DNA of 64,000 nucleotides from Flavobacterium laiguense (GTDB lineage Bacteria; Bacteroidota; Bacteroidia; Flavobacteriales; Flavobacteriaceae), in assembly GCF_003097655.1 (NCBI RefSeq), contig NZ_QCZH01000014.1, positions 28,034 through 92,033 of the forward strand, in the 5' to 3' direction. Shown piece after piece: positions 37,048 to 45,718 of the stretch (positions are counted from its first letter, which is position 1; the number at the start of each line of letters is the position of its first letter). A program made the position numbers and the translations under genes. A model generated the notes under the pieces. It was not told the DNA's origin and ran no database searches. It saw only the letters and a list, made by a program, of their open reading frames with translations.

Positions 37048-38511
37048 TTATTTTAATAGTTGATCTAAAATTTCTTTTACATTTTTCATGTCATCAAAAT
37101 CATGACGTACCCCTTTGATTTCTTGATACGTTTCATGCCCTTTTCCGGCAATCAATATAATATCATTGGGTTGTGCCAATTGGCAAGCCGCTTTAATCGC
37201 TTGCAACCTATCGGTAATCGTCAAAACTTTTTTGAAATTTTGAGCAGCAACTCCTTTTTCCATTTCTTGAATAATTACTTCTGGCTCCTCGTCTCTAGGA
37301 TTATCCGAAGTAATAATCACTTTATCACTCAAATCCGAAGCAATACTTGCCATGATTGGGCGTTTTGCTTTATCTCTATTTCCACCACAACCAACAACCG
37401 TAATCAATTGCTCATTCTTTGTACGAACATCGTTGATGGTGCTCAAAACGTTTTCCAGAGCATCTGGTGTATGGGCATAATCTACAATTGCTGTTATGTT
37501 TGAATTAGAAACAATATACTGGAATCGTCCAGAAACACTTTCCAACTCAGACATTAATCGAAGTACTTCTAATCCATCCAATCCTAACTCTATTGCAGTT
37601 CCGTAAATGGCTAAAAGATTATATGCATTAAAAGTCCCTATTAATTTTACCCAAACATCGTTGCCATTAATCTTCAACAACAAACCTGATAATTGATTTT
37701 CGAGAATTTGCGCTTTGAAATCGGCATATGATTTTAAGGCATACGTACGTTTTCTTGCTGAAGTATTTTGCAGCATTACTTGCCCATTTTTATCATCAAT
37801 ATTCGATAATGCAAAAGCAGTACTGGACAACTGATCGAAAAAAGATTTCTTCACATCTCTGTATTCAGCAAAAGTGGGATGATAATCTAAATGATCGTGG
37901 GATAAATTAGTGAAAATTCCGCCTACAAAATGCAATCCTTCGGTTCTCTTTTGATGAATTCCATGAGAGCTTACCTCCATAAAACAATATTCAACACCAG
38001 CAGCAATCATTTCTTTCAGAAAATAATTTATGGTAATAGAGTCTGGTGTAGTATGCGTTGCTTTATATTCAACATCATCAACCAAAATCTTAACTGTAGA
38101 TAACAATCCAACTTTGAATCCAGCTTTTTTAAATAATTGATACAATAAAGAGGCAATTGTTGTTTTACCATTGGTTCCTGTAATACCCACCAGTTTTAAA
38201 CCATCTGAAGGATTACCATAATAATTGGCAGCCATATAGGCTAGAGCAAGATTGGTGTCTTTTACACACACATAGGTAACGGCTGCAGCTAAAACCTTTG
38301 GTAAAGTATCACAAATAACTGCCGAAGCTCCATGTTCAATAGCTTTTTCTATAAAATTATGCCCATCTGAAACAGTTCCTCGAATCGCTATAAAAACATC
38401 ATTCTTTTCAATTTTTCGAGAATCGAAATCCATTTTGTTTATAGCAATTTCTGTAGAACCGTTTACCGATTCTATAGCTACTTTATATAATATGTCTTTT
38501 AGTATACTCAT
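37048..38511 (-). CDS. murE: UDP-MurNAc-L-Ala-D-Glu--meso-diaminopimelate ligase
   Basis: MurE adds the third amino acid of the stem peptide. The ATP loop GITGTNGKTTIA is at ~109-120. The substrate region is FTNLSHDHLDYHPTFAEY. Specificity is visible: the motif SDNPRDEEP (DNPR) indicates meso-diaminopimelate rather than lysine, the usual Gram-negative choice. The length of 487 aa is normal. Its start codon overlaps the ftsI stop (4-base overlap), so translation is coupled. Confidence 0.97.
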   Translation of the reverse strand: MSILKDILYKVAIESVNGSTEIAINKMDFDSRKIEKNDVFIAIRGTVSDGHNFIEKAIEHGASAVICDTLPKVLAAAVTYVCVKDTNLALAYMAANYYGNPSDGLKLVGITGTNGKTTIASLLYQLFKKAGFKVGLLSTVKILVDDVEYKATHTTPDSITINYFLKEMIAAGVEYCFMEVSSHGIHQKRTEGLHFVGGIFTNLSHDHLDYHPTFAEYRDVKKSFFDQLSSTAFALSNIDDKNGQVMLQNTSARKRTYALKSYADFKAQILENQLSGLLLKINGNDVWVKLIGTFNAYNLLAIYGTAIELGLDGLEVLRLMSELESVSGRFQYIVSNSNITAIVDYAHTPDALENVLSTINDVRTKNEQLITVVGCGGNRDKAKRPIMASIASDLSDKVIITSDNPRDEEPEVIIQEMEKGVAAQNFKKVLTITDRLQAIKAACQLAQPNDIILIAGKGHETYQEIKGVRHDFDDMKNVKEILDQLLK

Positions 38512-40511
38512 GATAATTCCAATAGTATAGTTGAATTTTTTACAATATTTTGACCCGCTTGAAGTGACTGTTTTTTTACTTTACCAACACCAACCGCCTT
38601 TACTTTCATTCCCAAGTTTTCTAACAAAGCAACTGCATCCATCCCTGACATTCCCTTTACATTTGGAACATATAGGTGTCCCTTTTGTGTTTGGGCAAAA
38701 TACGAATTGTAATTCCTGTCTTGTTTTGGAATCGATCCGTCTAATTTTTTAATCACGTTTGTAGAGGGAGTATCTGTAAATATTTTTTGAGCAATTCTTT
38801 TAAAGACCGGCCCAGCAACGTCTGCACCATAATAATCATTTTTGGCTGTATTGGGTTTATGAACCACTACAATACAAGAATACTTTGGATTATCTGCCGG
38901 AAAATAGCCTACAAAAGAGGACGCGTAATGTTTATCCTGCCCCCCATTTTTGCCATAATTTACTTGGGCTGTCCCTGTTTTTCCTGCCATTGAAAAATCT
39001 TTAGAATATAATTTTGACCCCGTTCCTTTTTTAACCACATTGGCTAAAACTGCTTTTAGTTTCAAAATGGTTTCAGGAGAACAAATCCTTGGATTCATTA
39101 CTACTGTATTGTATTTTTTAATGGTTTTATTCCACGCTTTAATTTCGGTAACCAATTGTGGTTTTACCATTACTCCATTATTTGCAACAGCATTATAATA
39201 GGTTAGTGTTTGCAAAGGTGTAAGCGAAACCTCATATCCAAATGCCATCCAAGGGAGAGAAATATTAGACCAACTTTTATCGCTCGGTTGCGGAATTTTA
39301 GGCTTTCCTTCACCCTTAAAAGCAAGCCCCAATTTTTTATTCAAACCATAACTATTAATATGGTTAACAAATCTTGACGGATTGTTTTTATAGCCATTGT
39401 AAACCGCCTGAGCCATTACCGTATTCGAAGAAACTTCAAAACCACGTGCCAAAGATATTTTACCATAACCTCCTTCATGAGAATCCCTTACCTTACGACC
39501 AGAATAAGTAATTATACCTCCATGAGTATCATAAACGGTACTCGTATCTGCTACTTTGTCTTCCAATATTGCCATCAAATCAACTAACTTAAAAGTCGAC
39601 CCTGGTTCATGGGATTCAGCATAAGCATAATTGGTAGTTTCGTAATAACTGCCATCATTGGCTCTCCCTAAATTAGAAATCGCTTTTATTTGTCCTGTCT
39701 TAGTTTCCATAACTACAACACATCCGTGGTCTGCTTCATATTCTTCTAATTGCTTTAACAAAGCATGATGCGCAATATCTTGAATATAAACATCTATTGT
39801 TGAGATAACATCATAACCGTCCTGAGGTTCTACTTCATTTGCATCGCGAATGGGTTTCCACTGCCCTTTGGCAATTTTTTGTTTTAATATTTTACCGTCT
39901 TTACCGTTAAGGTATTCACTATATGCCCACTCAATACCTTTTCCATCAGAATATCCTTCAGGCATTTTTCTTTCATAACCTATTGTTCGCTCAGCTATTT
40001 TCCCAATTGGATGCTCACGAACTGTTCTTTGCTCAACAATAATTCCACCTTTATAAGCACCCAAATTAAACAATGGAAAACCTTTGATTTGCATATATTC
40101 GGTATAACTTAAATCTTTAGCAATCAAATAGTACCTATTTTTATTCACTCTGGCTCTTCTCAATTCGTTTTGAATTGAGCTGCTTGATTTTCTAAGCATC
40201 TTTCCCAGTGAGTCTGACAAAAGTTTTACATTTTTTTCAAATGTTTCCGTTTTTGGGGCAACAGCATCAAAACGGATTGCATAATTTGGAATTGAAGTCG
40301 CCAAAAGACTCCCGTCAGCCGAATAAATATTCCCTTTATTGGCAGGAATAACAAAATTCTTAACGGTTCTTTGTTTGGCTAATTCTCTATAATGATCCCC
40401 GTCAACCCACTGAATATTGGTCAATTTAACAGCAATCGCCATCGCCATCATAAGGATAACAATCGCGACTAGATAAGTTCTATAGGATATATGTTTATCT
40501 TCTACTGCCAT
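38508..40511 (-). CDS. ftsI: Penicillin-binding protein 3 / FtsI transpeptidase with PASTA domain
   Basis: A septal class B peptidoglycan transpeptidase. The 667-residue protein has an N-terminal membrane anchor (YLVAIVILMMAMAIAVKL). The PBP dimerisation region is at ~55-210. The transpeptidase active-site motifs are STFK (SxxK, in HEPGSTFKLVDL), SSN (SxN, in EVSSNTVMAQ) and KTGT (AGKTGTAQVN). The last ~60 residues form one PASTA domain (VPNVKGMSGMDAVALLENLG), which proteobacterial FtsI lacks but Bacteroidota often have. It overlaps ftsL by 10 bases and murE by 4. Confidence 0.96.
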   Translation of the reverse strand: MAVEDKHISYRTYLVAIVILMMAMAIAVKLTNIQWVDGDHYRELAKQRTVKNFVIPANKGNIYSADGSLLATSIPNYAIRFDAVAPKTETFEKNVKLLSDSLGKMLRKSSSSIQNELRRARVNKNRYYLIAKDLSYTEYMQIKGFPLFNLGAYKGGIIVEQRTVREHPIGKIAERTIGYERKMPEGYSDGKGIEWAYSEYLNGKDGKILKQKIAKGQWKPIRDANEVEPQDGYDVISTIDVYIQDIAHHALLKQLEEYEADHGCVVVMETKTGQIKAISNLGRANDGSYYETTNYAYAESHEPGSTFKLVDLMAILEDKVADTSTVYDTHGGIITYSGRKVRDSHEGGYGKISLARGFEVSSNTVMAQAVYNGYKNNPSRFVNHINSYGLNKKLGLAFKGEGKPKIPQPSDKSWSNISLPWMAFGYEVSLTPLQTLTYYNAVANNGVMVKPQLVTEIKAWNKTIKKYNTVVMNPRICSPETILKLKAVLANVVKKGTGSKLYSKDFSMAGKTGTAQVNYGKNGGQDKHYASSFVGYFPADNPKYSCIVVVHKPNTAKNDYYGADVAGPVFKRIAQKIFTDTPSTNVIKKLDGSIPKQDRNYNSYFAQTQKGHLYVPNVKGMSGMDAVALLENLGMKVKAVGVGKVKKQSLQAGQNIVKNSTILLELS

Positions 40512-40849
40512 ATTCTTTCTAAGAAATTTTTCTCTTCTACTTTTTTAACTTCAATTTTAACAGGCGGTACCGCTGATGGAAAAATTTGTTTTCCTTCCAT
40601 TTTGGCCGAAACGGTAGATTCCATTTTGAGTTTCATTAACTCAGAACGTTTGTCTACAAATTCAGAGCGCAATTCTTTAACATGATTTGTTAATTCAATA
40701 ATCTTAAATACTTTTTGTTCGTAACGTTGCGTATTGGCAATCATTAGTATAGCCAGTAAAATCGTAAAAGCAATAAAACGCCAATTTTTAATAGCGTTAT
40801 CGTCTATAAGAAACTGTGCTTTTAATATGTTATAAATTCCACCTTTCAT
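40502..40849 (-). CDS. ftsL: FtsL-like cell division protein
   Basis: A short bitopic division protein between rsmH and ftsI, where FtsL is expected. The start was set at 40849 (MKGGIYNILKAQFLIDDN), because the longer frame only adds Lys/Arg-rich residues read from spacer. The 115-residue product has one membrane helix (WRFIAFTILLAILMIANT), then a periplasmic coiled-coil (IIELTNHVKELRSEFVDKR, ending SELMKLKMES), then a Pro/Lys-rich tail. FtsL proteins are poorly conserved, so the call depends on topology and position. Confidence 0.85.
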   Translation of the reverse strand: MKGGIYNILKAQFLIDDNAIKNWRFIAFTILLAILMIANTQRYEQKVFKIIELTNHVKELRSEFVDKRSELMKLKMESTVSAKMEGKQIFPSAVPPVKIEVKKVEEKNFLERIWQ

Positions 40850-40947
40850 TCTGTCTTTTCTTAGTTTTTTGTTTTTAGTTTTTAGTTTACAAACTCCAAA
40901 ATTCAAATCATCCTTAAACAATTAAAACACATTTAAACTTTTAAACC

Positions 40948-41868
40948 TTAAACCTTCTTTTCCCTTTTCTCTGCAATTCTTAATTTTGCACTTCTCGCTC
41001 TATTATTTATCTTGATTTCGGCTTGATCGGGAACAATTAATTTTCCGACTGTTTTAAAAGGTACCGAGAAATTACCATAAAAATCACGCTCTGGCTCTCC
41101 TTCGAACATTCCGTTTTTGATAAATCGTTTCACCAATCGATCCTCTAATGAATGATAAGAAATCACACTTAACCTCCCGCCTGGTTTTAAAATCTCAAGG
41201 GATTGTTCTAAAAATTCTTTCAAAACATCCATTTCTTGATTTACCTCTATACGAATCGCTTGATAGATTTGAGCCAATATTTTATTTCGAACTCTTTCTG
41301 GCAAAAATTTCGCCAAAACTTCTTTCAATTCATCTGTAGTTTTGATTAATCGATTTTCTCTAGCCTCTACAATTGTTCTTGCCAAAACTGGTGCGTTTTT
41401 CAATTCCCCATAATCCAAGAACACTCTTTTAAGATTATCCTCATCATACTCATTGACCACTCGATAGGCATTCAAATCATTTTTCTGACTCATTCGCATA
41501 TCCAATTCGGCATCAAAACGGGTAGAAAAACCTCTTTCAGCCACATCAAATTGATGTGAAGAAACGCCTAAATCTCCCAAAATCCCATCAACCTCTTTTA
41601 CACCATAAAAACGCAGAAATCTTTTTATAAATCTAAAGTTTTCGTTAATAAGTGTAAACCTTTCATCAGGCAAAGCATTCGCCAAAGCGTCTTCGTCTTG
41701 ATCAAAAGCAAATAATTTTCCGTTCGGACCAAGTCTACTCAAAATTTCTTTTGAATGTCCTCCACCTCCAAAAGTAACATCCACATAAATCCCATCTGGG
41801 TTAATATTCAACCCATCAACAGAAGCGTGAAGCAATACTGGATTATGATATTCCATTGTCGTCGTCAT
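40948..41868 (-). CDS. rsmH: 16S rRNA (cytosine-1402-N4)-methyltransferase RsmH
   Basis: RsmH (MraW) methylates C1402 of 16S rRNA in the decoding centre. The 306-residue protein has the SAM-binding motif YVDVTFGGGGHSKEIL (~28-43), GILGDLGVSSHQFD and the C-terminal ISYHSLEDRLVKRFI and IRIAEKREKK-type end (AKLRIAEKREKKV). An alternative start four codons in (MEYHNPVLL, 41856) also fits the family. It overlaps the end of mraZ by 26 bases. Confidence 0.97.
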   Translation of the reverse strand: MTTTMEYHNPVLLHASVDGLNINPDGIYVDVTFGGGGHSKEILSRLGPNGKLFAFDQDEDALANALPDERFTLINENFRFIKRFLRFYGVKEVDGILGDLGVSSHQFDVAERGFSTRFDAELDMRMSQKNDLNAYRVVNEYDEDNLKRVFLDYGELKNAPVLARTIVEARENRLIKTTDELKEVLAKFLPERVRNKILAQIYQAIRIEVNQEMDVLKEFLEQSLEILKPGGRLSVISYHSLEDRLVKRFIKNGMFEGEPERDFYGNFSVPFKTVGKLIVPDQAEIKINNRARSAKLRIAEKREKKV

Positions 41869-42316
41869 TTAAATTTCCCATTACCTCCTCGGCTAAATCC
41901 GCAAAATCAACATCTTCTCCATCTATTGATTTTTCATACAAATCTTTGTCCCAAATCTCTACGATATTAACAGCAGATGAAAAAACCACATCTTTAAAAA
42001 TACTGGCAAATACCACTAAATCTTTAGGAACCAACAATCTACCCAATGCATCTATTTCTACCACTTTTACGCCAGCAGTAAATCGACGGATAAAATCATT
42101 ATTCTTTTTTACAAATCGGTTGAGTTTATTGATTTTTTTCATCATCAAATCCCACTCTTCCATCGGGTACAATTCTAAACATGGCTGAAATACAGAACGC
42201 TTCAAAACAAAACCGTTTTGAAGCGAGGAAGCCAATTGCTTTTTTAAGGGAGCAGGTAATAATACCCGCCCTTTTGCATCGACTTTACACTCATATGTCC
42301 CTATAATTGTGTCCAA
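41843..42316 (-). CDS. mraZ: Transcriptional regulator MraZ
   Basis: MraZ is a ring-forming DNA-binding protein with two SpoVT/AbrB-like domains that represses its own dcw operon. The start was set at the TTG at 42316, giving the canonical N-terminus (L/M)DTIIGTYECKVDAKGRVLLP. The ATG 16 codons upstream at 42364 lies upstream of the likely -7 box and within the MraZ-type repeats, so it cannot be on the main transcript. The second repeat is VKVVEIDALGRLLVPKDL. The length from TTG is 157 aa. It is the first gene of the dcw cluster. Confidence 0.93.
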   Translation of the reverse strand: MDTIIGTYECKVDAKGRVLLPAPLKKQLASSLQNGFVLKRSVFQPCLELYPMEEWDLMMKKINKLNRFVKKNNDFIRRFTAGVKVVEIDALGRLLVPKDLVVFASIFKDVVFSSAVNIVEIWDKDLYEKSIDGEDVDFADLAEEVMGNLNDDDNGIS

Positions 42317-42340
42317 GTAAATTGTATTAATTGTATTAAG

Positions 42341-42348
42341 CAAAAATA
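42341..42348 (-). promoter_or_regulatory. -7 box of the dcw operon
   Basis: TATTTTTG on the minus strand matches TAnnTTTG exactly and lies 24 bases before the mraZ TTG. The region where a -33 TTG would fall is occupied by the GTGG repeats and lacks a good TTG, consistent with a promoter overlapped by an operator. Confidence 0.5.
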
Positions 42349-42360
42349 TATAAAATTTTA

Positions 42361-42405
42361 CCACATTTTACCACTATCCCCCACTTTGTTAATAAGTTTA
42401 ACCAC
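42361..42405 (-). promoter_or_regulatory. Candidate MraZ operator: GTGG direct repeats at 10-bp spacing
   Basis: CCAC occurs at 42361, 42371 and 42381 on the plus strand (GTGG on the minus strand), exactly 10 bp apart. A further CCAC is at 42402, close to two more turns away. MraZ proteins are known to bind tandem TGGGN-type repeats of 10-bp period upstream of mraZ. The rest of the 42365-42688 gap is AT-rich and shared with the divergent hydrolase gene. Confidence 0.6.
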
Positions 42406-42652
42406 TTTGAACCAAAAACCCTTAGTTTATGGACAATCAACACATTAGCTTTATACTATTTTCTTTGTAAGAAAGGTTGTGTTATGCAAAAAAGGTTAAG
42501 ATTTATTCAAAAAAAAGGATCCTTAGATATATTAAAATTTCAACATTAAAAAACGAAAAGAGTATCATTTAAGACAAATTAGCATCCTATTTTGTTAAAA
42601 GAATAAAAGGTTAAAAAATAGCTGTTAAAATTATTTTTAATTTTTTAAACCT

Positions 42653-42660
42653 TATATTTG
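42653..42660 (+). promoter_or_regulatory. Candidate -7 box of the alpha/beta hydrolase gene
   Basis: TATATTTG matches TAnnTTTG exactly, 28 bases before the ATG. No TTG is visible at the -33 distance, so the call is weak. Confidence 0.35.
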
Positions 42661-42688
42661 TTGCAAATTGAAATTGTCATAAATAAAA

Positions 42689-43462
42689 ATGGAAAAGTAT
42701 TACAAACAAGAAGGTAAATACAGTTATTACGAAGCAGGAGAAGGAATTCCAATTGTTATTCTTCACGGTTTAATGGGGGGACTAAGTAATTTTGACGCTG
42801 TAGCTAGTTATTTTTCCAATAAAGGATACAAAATCATCATTCCCGATTTGCCTATTTACACTCAAAATATTTTAAAAACGAATGTGAAAAGCTTTGCTGT
42901 TTATGTGAAGAACTTCATTACTTTCAAAAAACTGGATAGAGTAATACTTTTAGGGAATTCATTGGGAGGTCATATCGCATTATACCACACCAAAATGTTT
43001 CCGGAAAAAGTTTCGGGACTTGTAATCACAGGTAGTTCGGGCTTATACGAAAGTGCTATGGGGGACAGTTACCCGAAAAGAGGTGACTACGAATACATCA
43101 AGAAAAAAGCCGAAGATGTTTTTTACGATCCTAAAATAGCAACTCCTGAACTTATCGATGAAGTATACGCAACGGTAAATGACCGAATCAAATTAATAAA
43201 AACGTTGACTATTGCCAAAAGTGCAATTCGTCATAATATGGCCAAAGATTTACCAAAAATGCACGTTCAGACTTGCATTATTTGGGGAAAAAACGACAAA
43301 GTTACGCCACCAGATGTAGCCGAAGAATTTCACAAATTATTACCTAATTCAACCTTATACTGGATTGACAAATGCGGACATGCCGCTATGATGGAACAAC
43401 CTGAGGAGTTCAATAAACACCTTGAGGATTGGTTAACACACACCCATTTAGCAGAACACTAG
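42689..43462 (+). CDS. Alpha/beta-fold hydrolase
   Basis: A 257-residue serine hydrolase without a signal peptide. The oxyanion-hole motif is LHGLMGG (~25-31). The nucleophile elbow is GNSLGGH with Ser91. The acidic residue is in WGKNDKVTP and the catalytic His in CGHAAMMEQPEEF. The closest general families are esterase, lipase and haloperoxidase-like enzymes, so the substrate cannot be assigned. It diverges from mraZ and is followed 30 bases later by engB, with which it is probably co-transcribed. Confidence 0.9.
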   Translation: MEKYYKQEGKYSYYEAGEGIPIVILHGLMGGLSNFDAVASYFSNKGYKIIIPDLPIYTQNILKTNVKSFAVYVKNFITFKKLDRVILLGNSLGGHIALYHTKMFPEKVSGLVITGSSGLYESAMGDSYPKRGDYEYIKKKAEDVFYDPKIATPELIDEVYATVNDRIKLIKTLTIAKSAIRHNMAKDLPKMHVQTCIIWGKNDKVTPPDVAEEFHKLLPNSTLYWIDKCGHAAMMEQPEEFNKHLEDWLTHTHLAEH

Positions 43463-43492
43463 ACCGAAAGGCGAATTTTACACCCACAAACA

Positions 43493-44122
43493 ATGAAAAT
43501 TAATACTGCCGAATTTATAATAAGCAACTCTGACGTAAGCAAATGTCCTAAGGATTTTATGCCCGAATATGCTTTTATTGGTCGATCTAATGTTGGTAAG
43601 TCTTCACTGATCAATATGCTGACGAACCACAAAAAATTAGCAAAAACTTCTGGAAGACCCGGAAAAACACAACTAATCAACCACTTCTTAATTAACAGCA
43701 ATTGGTTTCTTGTTGATTTACCCGGTTATGGTTATGCTAAAGTTTCTAAAAAAACGAAATCTATTTTTCAAGAATTCATCACTGATTATTTTGAAACAAG
43801 AGAGCAATTGGTTTGTGCCTTTGTTTTAATAGACATTCGTCATGAAGCACAAACTATCGATATTGAATTCATGTCGTATATGGGAGAAAGCGAAATTCCG
43901 TTTTGCATTATTTTCACCAAAGCAGATAAAATCAGTAAAGTAAAAATCGATTCCCATATTGCTGCGTACAAGAAACAAATGTTTGCCAACAACTGGGCCG
44001 AAATGCCACAATACTTTGTAACATCTGCTACAGAATCTACCGGCAAAGAAGAGTTGTTAAGCTATATAGACGAAGTAAACCAAGAGGTATTCAAAAACAA
44101 TCCTGACAATTCGGGATTCTAG
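43493..44122 (+). CDS. engB: Ribosome biogenesis GTPase EngB (YihA/YsxC)
   Basis: EngB is an essential small GTPase needed for large-subunit assembly. The 209-residue protein has G1 GRSNVGKS (30-37), G2/switch region (KTSGRPGKTQ), G3 DLPGYG (75-80) and G4 TKADK (IIFTKADKI). It ends soon after the G domain, as usual for the family. It follows the hydrolase gene and converges on gldC, with a shared terminator between. Confidence 0.96.
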   Translation: MKINTAEFIISNSDVSKCPKDFMPEYAFIGRSNVGKSSLINMLTNHKKLAKTSGRPGKTQLINHFLINSNWFLVDLPGYGYAKVSKKTKSIFQEFITDYFETREQLVCAFVLIDIRHEAQTIDIEFMSYMGESEIPFCIIFTKADKISKVKIDSHIAAYKKQMFANNWAEMPQYFVTSATESTGKEELLSYIDEVNQEVFKNNPDNSGF

Positions 44123-44144
44123 AAAACAGAACTTCTACAAAATA

Positions 44145-44187
44145 AAAAGATCCCAAAACCGTAATTATCTGGTTTTGGGATTTTTTA
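44145..44187. terminator. Bidirectional terminator between engB and gldC
   Basis: ATCCCAAAACC / GGTTTTGGGAT (44150-44160 with 44171-44181) around a 10-base loop has T runs on both sides. Confidence 0.85.
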
Positions 44188-44193
44188 TGTCAA

Positions 44194-44529
44194 CTATTTT
44201 TTCAAATCTAATTTTTCGGCAAAATAATCACAAAAATCTAGCATCGTATCTGCCATTTTCTCATCATTTGTCGCTCTTTTAAAAGTGTCTGCCATAGCAA
44301 CTAAGGTCTGATGGAAGAAAATCTTCATTTCATCAACCGGCATTTCTTTGGTCCACAAATCGATGCGCATGCTTTCCTTGGCTTTGCTATCCCAAACGTT
44401 AAGCATAATTGCTTTTGACTCTGAAAGCTCTACTCCACCGTCTTTTGCTGTCCAAAAAAGTTTTTCCGGAACACGGTTTTCATCTAATTCGATTAGAAAT
44501 TTTATTTCTGAGGTATTTTTATTTGACAT
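44194..44529 (-). CDS. gldC: Gliding motility protein GldC
   Basis: GldC is a small cytoplasmic protein that supports flavobacterial gliding; its molecular role is still unclear. The 111-residue protein begins SEIKFLIELDENRVPEKLFWTAKDGG and ends in an acidic, helical stretch (MADTMLDFCDYFAEKLDLKK), as in the family. Its ATG overlaps the gldB stop by one base (TAATG), so translation is coupled. The gldB-gldC pair is characteristic of gliding flavobacteria. Confidence 0.95.
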   Translation of the reverse strand: MSNKNTSEIKFLIELDENRVPEKLFWTAKDGGVELSESKAIMLNVWDSKAKESMRIDLWTKEMPVDEMKIFFHQTLVAMADTFKRATNDEKMADTMLDFCDYFAEKLDLKK

Positions 44530-45485
44530 TATTTCTTGGGTTTGTATTTAGATTTTTCGAAAATTTCTTTGGCATCCGTTTTCATTAACTGGGCTACCGT
44601 AACATCATTATTTGCCATAAAAGAGCGAACCATTTGCCATCCGATCCATACTCCAACTTGTCCAGGAGAATCATTATCTATCTCTAAATAAAATTTAGAA
44701 AAAGGGGCGGGATCAATAAAGCGATTCGTTAATTTTTGTTCGTCACTAAAAAGCATTTGTCTTTCAACAAAATAACGCCAAATATAGCCTTCATTTTCCT
44801 GACACCAAACAATTTGCTCTGGAGTGTATCCCATTTTATCGGCATCGCTAGACTCTGGTAACAAAACATCTTTTAAGTACAGTTGTTTCCCAAAATAAAT
44901 CATTTGAGACACGAAATTTTTATCTGTAGGAGGAGCAATTTTTCTAGCAGAAAAACTGGTCACAATATCTGGCATGATTTGGCTTTGCTCGAAATTTTGC
45001 TTAATGTATTTTGGAAATTGATAAAACTTATGATCTTTTCCTAGATATAATTCTAAAGAAATAATCACTAATGAATCGGCATAAATCGCTTTATTATTAT
45101 AGTCCATGTCCGAAATCAACGTGATCAATTTCGGCTGTTTTGTTTCTGAAAAATAATATTTCATATGCTTATACAAAGTTTCTAAATCATTTTGCACACT
45201 TTCTATATTAGAATATTTTTTTTGAACTTCTGTATAGACTTCTCTCCAAATAGGCGCTTGCATTTTATTCAACCACACTGTATCATTTATCTGTGGAGAG
45301 AAAAAATAAGGAAATTGCTTTTTTACTTTCGCTAGAGCTGCAGGAGGGGTTTCAAAAAATATTTTATCAAAACGTTCTACTTTTATTGCTACAGGAGTTT
45401 CTTCTATTGCTTTTTCGACTTTAGTTTTTTGATCGCAAGACCAGAAAAGCAAACAAAAAACTATAGGTAATAGATATAATTTCAT
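44529..45485 (-). CDS. gldB: Gliding motility lipoprotein GldB
   Basis: GldB is a lipoprotein needed for gliding and type IX secretion in flavobacteria. The 318-residue product has a short signal peptide with lipobox FWSC (Cys17), then the family sequence VERFDKIFFETPPAAL, QFPYFFSP and the C-terminal GQVGVWIGWQMVRSFMANN. A zinc-peptidase-like fold has been suggested for relatives, but I see no clear HExxH motif. It is coupled to gldC by TAATG and is divergent from nadE across 233 AT-rich bases with no further feature seen. Confidence 0.95.
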   Translation of the reverse strand: MKLYLLPIVFCLLFWSCDQKTKVEKAIEETPVAIKVERFDKIFFETPPAALAKVKKQFPYFFSPQINDTVWLNKMQAPIWREVYTEVQKKYSNIESVQNDLETLYKHMKYYFSETKQPKLITLISDMDYNNKAIYADSLVIISLELYLGKDHKFYQFPKYIKQNFEQSQIMPDIVTSFSARKIAPPTDKNFVSQMIYFGKQLYLKDVLLPESSDADKMGYTPEQIVWCQENEGYIWRYFVERQMLFSDEQKLTNRFIDPAPFSKFYLEIDNDSPGQVGVWIGWQMVRSFMANNDVTVAQLMKTDAKEIFEKSKYKPKK

Positions 45486-45718
45486 ATGGAGATAATATTT
45501 GTTTTTTATTTGAATATGGAATTGATGACCGTTTATATTTTATTGGAGTCATCGAACTCCGTTTTGCATATCTTCATTGGTTTTTACGACCAATTTACGG
45601 TATACTCATTTCATTTATTATATTTTAATTAAATTTGTTTCCAAACAAACAGCGAATCAATTGCTCTATTTATTTATTTTGCAAATATACATCCCTGCTT
45701 TTTAAAACTTAAACTATT

